The notes below the pieces were generated by a model, which saw only the letters and a list, made by a program, of their open reading frames with translations, was not told the DNA's origin and ran no database searches. From contig JACCIX010001226.1 of assembly GCA_025506515.1 (NCBI GenBank), forward strand, positions 62,001 through 126,000: a stretch of DNA of 64,000 bases. The letters are read 5' to 3'. Position 1 is the stretch's first letter; each line of letters begins with the position of its first letter. Shown in pieces: positions 46,557-57,166 of this stretch. This stretch comes from Flaveria trinervia (Eukaryota; Streptophyta; Magnoliopsida; Asterales; Asteraceae). The position numbers and the translations under genes were made by a program.

Positions 46557-48100
46557 CGACATGTGATGTGATTCAAGAAGACGACAGTTCGTAGTCTAAC
46601 AATTACCTTCTTAGTTTAATATATATATTATTTTATTTTATTTTATTTTATTTTATTTTCCTGTCTATTAAATCCAAAAACACAAAAAATTCGGTTTTAG
46701 AATTTTAGGGGGAGAATAGTTTTAGGTTAGTATTTAATTTGTTGCAGTATTTAAATATTTAAAAAACCGAGAGGGGAAGGCAGATTAGCTGAAAGAAATG
46801 AAATCAAATCTATGATTATGATTCAAAGCTTATGGAAAATGATAGTAAACAGGGAACAAATTGGTTGTGACTTCAAAACTACTTTGCTCAAAATGCGAAA
46901 TTCCATGTACAAGTCTGAGAAGTCTAAGCACAATAAAAGGAAAAATGATAGTAAAACTAGTCTGCTACTGAGGTAACATAGAGAAAGTAGACCTAGAGGT
47001 TTCTAGTTCATTGTATGATGTGTCAGTAGATTCAACACAATATATGAGTAGACTTCATTGGTGAATTACAATTCAAACTAAAATGTTCAACTTGCTGTGG
47101 GTTCTCATATTATCCCTGGTTAACACAATCAACGCATTTCCAATAAGGGGTGACGAGCAAACTAAACGCCACAAATGTGTGTGGATGACCTGAAATATGA
47201 GCAAAAGCACATGTAAAAACTGTTAAAAGCAATCAAGCTAATGACTAATGTTGTTGGTGTGATATGTGCACAAGAAAAATAAATGCTCCAACAAGAAGAT
47301 AGGTTGTGTACTTCTCTGTTGTGTGGTGGCACTGACTTGAGGATAAGCATAACCTAAATATTCTAGAATTCATTGTTGTTTGCACCTCTCTGCTGTGCGA
47401 TGGCACTGACCTGAGGCTTGGCATCTCTTTGAAAGCTCTCAGAATCGTTTCTTCTTGTCCAATACCCGTAGACCGCTCAAAAATCTCCTAAAGAATGTTG
47501 ATTACCATATAGTGTGGGATCCACAAATGCTTGTTGAAATAATGTAACCTAATTCATCACCAATGTAAGTCAAAAGTCTGTGTATGGATTTAAGTAGACA
47601 AACATACTGACAATCATCGTGGCTGCAACTCTCGAAAGTCAAAATCATTATGTGCATCTTATAGCTCTAGTATGATTTCTTGAAAGTGCAAATGACTCTC
47701 AGACAAAACAAGAATTTAGCATCAAAGTGCATATTAAAAAGGTGCCAAATGATTATGATTTACCTGTATGATTCCATAATGAATCATTCCAGAAGTGATC
47801 AAATTAACTTGAAGTTGTTCTACTCAAACCTAGAACAAAAAAATATGTCTTGTTTTCTTTTAAGTTTCTAATTTATTTTCTATTTTCTAGTCTTTGTTAC
47901 GTAGATGTCGGACTATACAACTGGATGTAATCTGTGAATCACTTACTAAAAGGGGTCACGTCTGAGGTGACCAATCAGTTTTAAATAAAAGGATCACATC
48001 TGAGGTGATCAATTGTCTTTAAATTAAAAGGATCATGTCTGAGATGATCGAACGTCATAATGTTATAATCAATAGTTAAAATTGTTAAGTGTTTGAAAGT
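46557..48100 (+). other. B non-coding middle region
   Basis: In place of pol. It contains a TTTTA pentanucleotide tract (46629-46662), a polypurine-like AGGGGGAGA (46708-46716), and an imperfect direct repeat of about 35 bases (47312-47342 and 47386-47416, cores GGCACTGACTTGAGG / GGCACTGACCTGAGG). No recognised protein. Confidence 0.6.
47954..48049. repeat. Three tandem hairpins with compensating arm changes
   Basis: 19-base stem-loops at 47954-47972 (GGTCAC ... GTGACC), 47992-48010 (GATCAC ... GTGATC) and 48031-48049 (GATCAT ... ATGATC), spaced 38-39 bases. Loops read GTCTGAG, ATCTGAG and GTCTGAG. Arm positions 2 and 6 change together with their partners, so pairing is kept while sequence drifts. 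Confidence 0.85.
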
Positions 48101-48119
48101 GCATGAGTCAAACTCATAA

Positions 48120-48415
48120 GGATGAACCAATCATACGAATGAATAATAAGGATGAGCAATCGCACGATTGAACCATAAGTATGAGCCAGTCATTCGATTG
48201 GACCATGAGTATGGGACAACCATGTGATTGGCCTACAAGACTGAACCAATCATACGAATGGATGAAGGAGTATGAGCTAGTCGCACGACTGAACCCCAGT
48301 CGCACGACTGAACCCCAGTCGCACGACTGAACCCCAGTCGCACGACTAAAGCATGTGTATGGATCCAGTCGCACGACTATAGCATGATTATGGGTCCAGT
48401 CGCACGACTGAAATT
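48120..48415. repeat. CAGTCGCACGACTG palindrome array in B
   Basis: After several decayed copies, the 19-base unit CCCCAGTCGCACGACTGAA is tandem about four times near 48270-48350, with further single copies at about 48367 and 48400. The 14-mer is self-complementary except for the two central bases. The same motif is in both LTRs. Confidence 0.88.
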
Positions 48416-48819
48416 TAAAATAGTATAATAAGGGGGTGAGTCAGTTGTAACCCTTACCACCCTTCAACTCCTCTGAAATTGCTCATACGAACATACTCTG
48501 GCAAATTTCATTTGCCTGTTCTTACATACTTATTGTGATCTTAACTGATTTCTCATTCATCTACAGGCATTGTGAGACTGAAATAGACCCTAATGACCGG
48601 TTTATTCGAACCCTAAGGGGCCGATTATGTTAAAATCAAGAACCGAGACCAAATTTTAATAATACCCACTTAACTGGACCAATCGTTGATATAAAGGACA
48701 CTAAATGATATTTCGAGTCCCTGCGTATCCAATGAGTCTAAACACACGATCTATTTAACGATTTGACAAAGATTCAAAGTTGGAGTGTCGAACAAAGCAA
48801 TATGCGATGGACACTCCGT

Positions 48820-49105
48820 ATGAACCTCAGTCGCACGATTGAGCCAGGCGCACGATTCAATCACAAGAATGATTCAATCAGACTCAGTCGCATGACTAAC
48901 TCATCCGATCATAGCTTAACATACAACTAAGTTCCGTCGCAGGCTCAATCGCTCGACTGAACTCAGCCGCGGGCTCAATCGCACGACTGAATTCATCGTA
49001 TGGTTCAATCGCACGATTGAACCAGGTTGATCTAAAACAGTTTAAGTTTCAACTATCTTCTGTTTTGCATAAATATAATGTATATGTTTCTTGTGTTGTA
49101 GCAAC
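48820..49105 (+). promoter_or_regulatory. Second palindrome cluster and acceptor-like site before the B env-like ORF
   Basis: AGTCGCACGATTGA and CTCAATCGCACGACTGAA variants fill 48825-49025. ATAAATATAATGTATATG (49069-49086) is AT-rich and TATA-like. TTTCTTGTGTTGTAG ends at 49101, five bases before the ATG at 49106, and has the form of a plant 3' splice site. Confidence 0.5.
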
Positions 49106-52100
49106 ATGGCTGATAGATGGACATGAGCACGAAGCACAATATATGTGCTTATCTCAATGCTACTTCTAGGAACGCCGCTGAGTTCACTGGGATTATAGCT
49201 TTTATATGTAGGTCAAGGATCTACAAGGCCATCTCTGCTCCTTGCACGCCATACAGATCACTACAGCAGGCCTTCTGGGAAGGGGCTACAGTAGACAGGT
49301 CCACAAAGCCATATAGTAATCAGAGCTTGATCATTGGACAGGAGATCAGTGTTACTGCAGTAGATCTCAGGCAAGTGGGGGATCTGGGTGAAGATGGTGA
49401 CCACCCTACCAAGCTACACCTGATAGTTAGGGGCTGCTTTCTGTGGATGAAGTACACCAGGGACATCAATGCAAGTGTGCTCAACAAAGCAACCTGTGCC
49501 CCCAATTTAATTACTTAGCTCACGTCATCCTCAAGTGCATTGCATTGAGGAAGGAGGATTTGACAAGATGTCAGATCAATCCAGAATGCATATATTGCTC
49601 TGGTGCTGAACCACCCGTTCAGTTTCTCCACATGCTTTCCAGAACATAGAAGCAATAGGGAAGGAAGGGTTCTGCATGTACCTAAGATTTCTACAGATGA
49701 TCATTGATCAGAAGCTTCCTTCACTACCTAAAAAGAGGGAGGATGCATTTGTTTTAGAGGTTATGGATGATACGACATTGGGTAGGATGAAGGTCTACCA
49801 GGGGAAGCAAGTAAAGCCCCCGGTGAGGAGACTATTCGGTCATTTGGCCAACGAGGAGTATGTGGCGCCATCTCGCAAGAATGGCATCACGATGACAGTG
49901 ACTTTGATGTTGAGCCCATCATGGCACCCACCATGAAGAAGATGATGACGATGACGACCATGATCAGGGTCAAGGTGGTGAGGCACCTGGTGGAACAGAA
50001 AGGGTTGATTTCCACCAAGATTCCTGTTAGATGAAGATGAGGAGTCGAATGATGAGCCACTAGTGAGGACTATCGGGAGCCAGGTTATGGCCAAAGACAA
50101 AGCATAGAGGCGGTTGGTTGATGCTAGGCTGAGTCGAGGGATGCTACTACTGATATCATTGATCCTACTTACATCCCTGACCAGCCCATCAGCCAAGGGG
50201 GAGTTCGGTCTCCAAGGGCTCAAGGAAAAGGAGAATGGCCTATCCTTATGGGAAGAAGAGTAAGAGGCCGAGGTTTACTTTGATTACTTATTCTATTACC
50301 ACTGCCACAGCCACACCCACTACCACCACCACCACAGCTACTACTACCACCACTACTACACCTCCCACCACCACTACTACACCTCCCACCACCACTACCA
50401 CACCTACTACCATAGCCACCACTCCATTTACAACTTATACACCCATTCCACCACAATCCATTCCCATTCCACCTCCCATCTCACCACATCCACCACTACC
50501 ACAACTACTCACCAGGCTGGTCCCTCCAACCAATCCATAGTTACACCTAGATCCACTCGGCCTAATATCGGGTTAGAGGAGTAGTTGGCTAACCTCAACT
50601 GCATTGTGCTAAGGCTGATTGCTACCGATGAGCTAAGGGCTACTTAGCTACACAAGATGATGGAGGTGAATGCAGCTCAGGCAAAGCAGATGGTACAGCT
50701 AAGTGAGAAAAACGCTCAGTACGAGAGAGCGTTAGGCCGAGCCCACCAAGCACTGACAGGTCAAAATGAGCTATGTTGGCTTCGGTGAAGAGGATAGAGG
50801 AGCTTGAGAAGAAGAACAAGAGGATACTGCTAAAGCTCAAGGGATCAAAGAGCAAGCCATTAAAGATAAAAGATGGTGATTATGATGGTGATGATGATGA
50901 TGATGATGATGAGGATGAAGATGATTCTGAAGAAGATGTTGATGAAGGAGGATCAAGTGGTAAAGATAAAGAGGATGATGAAGATCAAGAAGGAGATGCT
51001 TTTGTATTTGCCTCCACTCAAGCTCAGGAGAGGCGTACTAAAAGAAACCAAGATCAAGGAGCCTCGTCCTCAGCTCCTCCAGCTGAAGAATCGGCAGATC
51101 AAGACAAAAATGAAGCTCAACAGACAGACGAGTATGATGTCGAACCCCTTCAGCAAGTCAAGACTTAACTTACCATGATTCTTGACTTGCAAGGGATTGT
51201 CAGGAGATTTGTGAGCTACACTCCGAAACAGGAGAGATTATTCATGATCTAATGGACGACCAGCTAGCTGAGATGTTCCGACTCAATCCTGATGAAATTG
51301 TCGAAGATGCTCCAAAAGTTGATGTCGCGAGTGATGATGCGCTGAACGATGTAGATGAGATTGAGATCGAGGATGTTACAGCTGAGTATTATCCAGAGTA
51401 CACTGACCATGAAGGCAATGTTATCCCTAACTTGGGTGATACTTTTGGAAGAGCTGGAAGAAATGGAAAAAGTGAAAGAGAAGAAGAAAACACAGCCCAA
51501 GCTTCGGATGCTAATGTTGATATCAAGAAAGCTGAATGGGCAGCTTGTTTTGCAGAGATGAAAGCCCAATGCTCGGCCCCAAAGCAAAATGCCTACACAA
51601 AGATTTATAGAGTCAAATGACATTAGAAAGTGTCAGGCAAGATCATAGCGTGGGTATATTTTGAAGATTTGGACGTATATGCTGTGAAAAGGGAAAGGGG
51701 ATTGAGTACTTCAGATAGCCTCATAAAACTCTCCCTGGTTTTGAGCTCAATCGACTGGCGTGTTTAGACTTGCTATATGCTAATCCAAGAAAGATGTCAG
51801 GTTGGTTTGAGGTTGCATTAAAGAAAGAATACCACACCAGGTGGGTAAGCTTCAAACCTCAACAACCTAAGAGATACATTCATAAATCTGAAGTTGACCC
51901 GATATCTGGAAAGCCTAAAGTAGTGCTGAAGTGGAGTCCTCTGTGCACAATGTCTTCCCTTACGGGAAATGCCTCAAGACTTCACTCCACACTTCAATGG
52001 TGGTATTATGACTAGCGGACAGGGGAAGCGGTCATAGTTTTGAATAGACATGGGAAAATAGAGACAATTAGGGTATTTGACCAAATGTGGCTCACTAACT

Positions 52101-52258
52101 TGCCGGCTGAAGATGTCTATACTTTGTACAAGTGGCCACTGTTCTATGACACGCAGGACATAGTACAAGCTCTTCAATTTCAACACGTCATACGGCTCTG
52201 CTTTGCTTTTGAGATACATGCAGGAGTCACAAGAGAAGAGAAGTACAATAAGTTCTAA
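49106..52258 (+). pseudogene. B env-like coding region
   Basis: The ATG at 49106 (MADRWT, stop) is followed in a neighbouring frame by MDMSTKHNICAYLNATSRNAAEFTGIIAF (49117-49518), and then by KCIALRKEDLTRCQINPECIYC and VQFLHMLSRT (49530-49649). Later come a Thr/Pro repeat tract (50290-50520), coiled coil (50773-50860), an Asp/Glu-rich tract (50870-50980), an acidic block with EIEIEDVTAEYYPEY (51252-51620), and a C-terminal domain fragment to 52258 (LTNLPAEDVYTLYKW, VQALQFQHVIRLCF). Different in sequence from the family A 3' ORF but in the same place. No signal peptide or membrane helix seen. Many stops and frameshifts. Confidence 0.7.
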
Positions 52259-52310
52259 GAACATGTGAAGAATGTTATACGATAGAGTAAACTAGGTCCA
52301 AGGGGGAGTT

Positions 52311-53059
52311 TGTAGATACATGTGTACCTAGTTTATGACCTTAAATGTAAAAGTCTTTCATTTCTTACATATGTGTAATTTGATGATGTAATGAATTATG
52401 ATATATGCTTTGATGTTTATTTATCTTTAATTCATATGTATGAATTATTATATAGGTTTGAGGTTGTTGTGCATAGTTCTTAGTCAATAAGTATGATACA
52501 TCATGCTTATGGACCAGTCGCATGACTGACGTATGAATTACCTAGTCGGATGAGTATTCATGCTAATGGCCTATACTTATGACCATACGCATGAATACAT
52601 CATGCTTATGGACCAGTCGCATGACTGAACCAGGAGACTGGATTAGTCATATGATTGAGACATAAGATTGACTCAGTCGCACGACTGAACCTTCAGTCGT
52701 ACGTATGACTCAATCACATGATTCAGTCGCACGACTGAACCATGCTAATGGTTCAGTTGTACGAATGGAAACCCCTAACCTATAAATATCACCTAATTCA
52801 TGGAAAAACAAAACACTTTGAGAGATATTACGTATACACATAAACCCGAGCCCTCCAGAACGTCCCAAACAGCCTGTCCAAGTTCATAGATCGTTTTTGA
52901 TCGATTCCTATTCGTTCTTAACATTTAGTTTAATCTTATATCGATCGGGTAATCATTCTCACTGATTGGATCGCCAATCAAATAGGATTTCTCACTATTT
53001 GATCCGGTACAAACGCAGAATAAGTTAGTACTCCGTACGTACACGATCCTCGACTAACA
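52311..53059 (+). repeat. 3' LTR of B
   Basis: TGTAGATACATGTG to CTCGACTAACA, preceded by AAGGGGGAGT. It has an extra ~30 bases with a CAGTCGCATGACTGA copy near 52515 relative to the 5' LTR. 749 bp. Confidence 0.92.
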
Positions 53060-53169
53060 GAAACAGGTGATAAAGGGAATGGTCTTGATTTTGATGAGGA
53101 CTGTCAACGGATGAACAACAAGATTCAAAGTGCTCCTTCTTTTTTGGTAGCATCATCCTATGGGGAGTT

Positions 53170-53489
53170 TGTAAAGATTACACATGTGAAGTACAACGAA
53201 GTTACTTCAGAATTTGATACAACTTAATGAATTACACTAAGTGTCAAATCTTCTGAAGTCAAAATAACAAATCTTTTGAAGCCAAAGATGAAGTCTTCCA
53301 AAGCTTCAAATACAAAGTCTTCTGAAGCCAAGGGACTTATTTCTTCCAAAAATAGAGAAGACATGCTTTTTTTAATCATCTTTTGAAAAAATCTGAACCA
53401 CTTTTCGATGCCACCTTGAAGACTCACCAACTTATATGAGTTGGTAAAAAATCCATACTTTTGTCAAACTATAGATTAAGGTCTTGAGT
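53170..53489 (+). repeat. A3 3' LTR, first part
   Basis: TGTAAAGATTACAC onward, matching the family A LTR through decayed CTTCTGAAG palindromes to GGTCTTGAG; broken by element E at 53490. Confidence 0.82.
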
Positions 53490-53924
53490 TGTAACATCCG
53501 CCCATTTTCAAAGTATAAACCCGAACCCAAACCCATTTGAATCAATCTTGTAAATCAAATTTATTATTTAGTTATTTTATTTATTTTTATGTTCCAAAAA
53601 CAATAAATGTGCCACTTATAAATGCTAAAAGGTTACAATATCTATAACATTTTAAAATATTCAACTAAAATAAATAATCAAATTACAAGTTCTTGTGAAA
53701 TTTATAAAGTCTATAAAAATTTAATAAAATAAGTTGTTTAATTAAAATTAGAGTCGTCATAAATTTAAAATTTAAATTGTAATTATACTTTTATTTATTT
53801 AAATTATTTAATTTTATATTATTTTAAATTCCAATCATAACCCCCTTTTGAAAGACTTGTAACTCACTATTAACACCATTCATAACCTCCACCTAACCTC
53901 AAATATAAGCAAGCTTTAGGCCTA
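53490..53924 (+). repeat. LTR-like sequence E, left part
   Basis: Starts TGTAACATCCGCCC, a typical start of a Gypsy LTR, exactly where the A3 LTR breaks. It is AT-rich and non-coding, and is interrupted at 53925 by the chromovirus. It probably resumes at 63241. Confidence 0.5.
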
Positions 53925-55052
53925 TCAGGCCCCGATCCCGGAACGCTCACAGCTGGTCAATCATCGCACATAAAACATATGATATACATTAACATTATTA
54001 AAATATTGCAACGGATTTAATTTAAACCATCATTTCATTTCATATAAATAATCATTTTTACAAAAAATAATACAACATTCATTACAAAATATCGTTTGTT
54101 CGCATTATAATGCAAAAACATTATCACAACATAAAATGGATGTCATCCAAAATGAGCCAAGTAGCCGCCAGTGCCATCCTCGGAAACCATTACCTGCCAA
54201 CTGGAAAATGCATAAAAATTAGCGTTGCTGAGTGAGTTCTAGTTTTAAAATAAAATATACTTTACTTTTATTTAAAACCTTCCTTTACATTCTTACGCAA
54301 TCAAGCATCATACGTACATGTTGATAATAGCATTATTATCTTTCATCATCATTTGTTAACTTTCGTTATCATTCGTTATCTTCTGTACCGTTCATTACGT
54401 ACATTCATCATTACTTGTTTATATTTCGTACCAATAGCATGAACTTTACCCCACCATCATGCATAAAGTGGGTACTGGGCCGAAGTCTATAGTAGACCCC
54501 GTACATTGCGCACAGTGGCCTGACCACAGTACCGGGGTAAATTCATGTGTACCAATGCCATATGCTATACCCCACCGTCATGCACAAAGTGGGTACTGGG
54601 CTGAAGTCTATAAATAAACCCCTATACATTGCGCCCGGTGGCCTGACCATAGTACCGGGGTAAGCGACAAAGATTCCATACAAATGGTCAATCACAAAGA
54701 TAGACCCCGGTGTGCATCCTTCTAGGGTAGCTAACCCACACACCATTGAACTAACACCCATCATTGGGTGTGAATCTCAATACCAGGCTTGCAAGACTTT
54801 CTTTAATTTCTTTTCATTCATTAATGCATGCATTCAATCATTCATTATGTTCATTTTTTCATTATCTTCCACTTTACGTTACATAATATTTTTGGTTCAT
54901 TTCATAATCACACCACGTAAAGGCACACCATAATACGTAATAAGGGACATAAGGAAACATATCATACATAACATACCATCATCGCACATCATCATGCATA
55001 AGCATAGAATCAATCATACTTCATCATCATGCCACGTCATACATCACCCATC
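53925..55052 (-). repeat. Partial family F LTR (outer)
   Basis: Starts TCAGGCCCCGATCCCGGAACGC, a decayed form of TGTAAGGCCCCGTTCCTGGG. It contains a tandem duplication of about 125 bases (54434-54543 and 54551-54662: ATGC.TAAAGTGGGTACTGGGC...GTACCGGGGTAA). It aligns with the right LTR (60943-62090) and stops abruptly at 55052. Confidence 0.85.
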
Positions 55053-55528
55053 TGTAAGGCCCCGTTCCTGGGACGCTTATAGTTGGATCCTCATCGCACA
55101 TAAAACATATATTTACATTTTCCTTACAAAAACATTGCAGCGGAAACATAAAAAATTATCTTTTCATATCATTACAAATGTTTTTGCAAGTTAATACAAG
55201 CGTTCATTTCAAAACATTGTTCGTTCGCATTACAATGCAAAAACATTAACAAAAGAATGCCATCCAAAAGAGCTAAGTAGCCGCCTTGTGCCATCCTCAG
55301 CAGCGATTACCTGCCAACTGAAAATTTATAAAAGTCAGCGTCGCTGAGTGAGTTCTAGTTTTATAATAAAACATACATTTCAATCGTTAAAACCGTTCTT
55401 TACTTTCTTTCAAATCATGTTGCGCTTTACATTTATTCATGATCATACATCATACGTACACATTGATAATATAATTATTATCTTCCATTACATCATTAAC
55501 CTCGTTCATTTTATACGTTCGTCCTTTC

Positions 55529-55875
55529 GAGTCTGTTGCGACAATAGGGTCACTCACCTCATTAACAATCACAACTATTTGCACACTATCTGAGTTTGTT
55601 GCAACCATAGGGTTGCTCACCCCTATTGCCAATTTCAACGATAGCACGCTATCCGAGTCTGTTGCAACCATAGGGTTGCTCACCCCATGGCAACTTCATG
55701 ATAACACGCTATCCGAGTCTGTTGCAACCATAGGGTTGCTCACCCCAATTGCCAATTTCAACGATAGCACGCTACCCAATTCTGTTGCAACCATAGAGTT
55801 ACTAACCTCATGGAAACTTCATGATAGCACGTTGTTCAAGTCTGTTGCAACAACTGGGTTGCTCACCTCATGTAT
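55529..55875. repeat. 61-base tandem repeat in F LTR
   Basis: Six imperfect units with the core GTCTGTTGCAACCATAGGG followed by TTGCTCACC, with alternating spacers (CAATTTCAACGATAGCACGC or GGCAACTTCATGATAACACGC). Confidence 0.88.
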
Positions 55876-56189
55876 GTTCTTGCAAGCCTTTCCTTCGTTC
55901 ATTCGTCATTCAATAATGCATGCATTCTTACTTCGTGTTCCTCTTTCATTATCTTTCACTTTACGTCACATAATACTTCATTCATTCATTAACATGACAC
56001 GTAAAGCCATAAAAAGATAATATATATATCATCATAATGAACACATCATACAATCATGCATAAACATCAAACATCATCAATCCCAACAGCTATGACTTCA
56101 AAAAGTCAACTTACAAAACCCCCGGGAACCTCCCAAGTCAAAGCCTAAATTACACTTTTTCCCCAAAAATCAGAAAATATTCTAAGTCC

Positions 56190-56585
56190 TTCGGCGCATG
56201 GGCACTATGCAAGCGCATGGGCACTATGCAGACCCATGGGGAACACTTAGACGTAGGAGCAACTTTCAGCCGCATGGACACTATGCAGACGCATGAGTGC
56301 CTAGGCGCATGGGAATCCTGGATGTCTGGGCACTTAGTCAATTCTAGCCCAATTCTAGGTGCATGGGTACTATTGGGGCGCATGAACTTAGGCGTATGGA
56401 CCATTCAGTCACATGGACACTTAGGCGCATGGGCCACTTGGGCGCATGAGCACTATTGGGGCGCATGGCCCTACACTTAGTCATCCGACTAATATTTCTA
56501 GGCACATGGACCACTGTTCAGGCACATGAATTACACTTAAATAATTCTAAGGCATTTCCAGGCGCATGAGCCTTATCTAGGTGCA
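56190..56585. repeat. GGCGCATGGGCACT minisatellite in F LTR
   Basis: About fifteen degenerate units of 14-35 bases with a GCGCATGG core (also AGGCACATGGACC variants). Confidence 0.87.
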
Positions 56586-57130
56586 TGAACCTTCTGTACA
56601 ACATATTTCTAGGATGTTTCCGAACCCAATCATCAAACCTATCTATTCTAAGCTTACCAAGGCTATTATAAACATGAACACCTATAAGCATCTAAGAATC
56701 ATCATCCAACATGCATAATACATACGGTCTAGAAACTCACCTGGTGCAACTTGGGTGTATCTTCCTTCTAACCCTTTTGCGAATGAGTTCAAACACCTAA
56801 AACCCCACCAAACACACACACCCGAACACACACAAACATATAAGCATAAACCCGAGACCAAAACCCAACACAAACGCTTAAAAACCACGAATTCATACCT
56901 TAAATTCAACCTTAATCTTCTTCTTCAACCAAGAGTTTCATCTCTCTCTCTCTCTAACCGATTGAAAAAGGTAATGAGAAGTGGGGGTGGGCGGCCATGC
57001 CTCCCTTTTCATCAACTTTTTGTACTTTATCCTTCTTTTACATTTTTAACCCTTCAACTTGGGTTTAATTGCATTTACTTCTTTTACTCATCATTGCTTA
57101 TCTTTCTTTGAAAAAGCCAGGTGTTACAAG

Positions 57131-57145
57131 TCCCCCCCCTTTTTA
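57131..57145 (-). other. Polypurine tract of the chromovirus
   Basis: Minus strand AAAAAGGGGGGGGACT next to the LTR start TGTAACACC. Confidence 0.85.
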
Positions 57146-57166
57146 GGTTTCGTCCCTGGAATCTAT

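Larger units (their letters stand above)
42368..53059 (+). mobile_element. Sirevirus-like element B without integrase, RT or RNase H
   Basis: LTRs 42368-43085 and 52311-53059 bound 9.2 kb containing a leader, a two-knuckle gag, the beginning of protease, 2.5 kb of non-coding DNA, and an env-like region with a polypurine tract (AAGGGGGAGT, 52300-52309). None of the conserved Copia integrase or RT motifs was found on either strand of 46557-49105. It sits inside the A3 env-like region. Flanking pentamers are AAAAG and GAAAC, not a clear duplication. It is non-autonomous in its present form. Confidence 0.87.
38495..53489 (+). mobile_element. Sirevirus A3, 3' half, split by element B
   Basis: Left part 38495-42367 is the spacer end and env-like region. 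Right part 53060-53489 is the end of that region, a polypurine tract (ATGGGGAG, 53160-53167) and the first 320 bases of the 3' LTR. Gag, pol and the 5' LTR are absent from the window. The LTR breaks in GGTCTTGAG at 53489, where another element (E) starts. Together with A2 it shows two generations of the same family at one site. Confidence 0.82.
55053..57128 (-). repeat. Inner family F LTR, subfamily 2 (3' LTR of the coding part)
   Basis: TGTAAGGCCCCGTTCC to CCAGGTGTTACA. Its ends match the other F LTRs, but the middle carries different tandem repeats: six ~61-base units around GTCTGTTGCAACCATAGGG (55529-55875) and a GGCGCATGGGCACT-type array (56190-56585). 2,076 bp. Confidence 0.9.

Noticed and set aside
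48270..48415. CRISPR-like array (regular short palindromic repeats)
   Set aside because: Units are directly tandem or irregularly spaced without unique spacers, lie in a plant retroelement, and match its LTR motif.
50220..50456. Minus-strand Gly/Ser/Cys-rich frame
   Set aside because: Antisense of the Thr/Pro repeat tract in the B env-like region; no independent support.
42363..53064. 5-bp target duplication around B
   Set aside because: AAAAG and GAAAC share only three positions.
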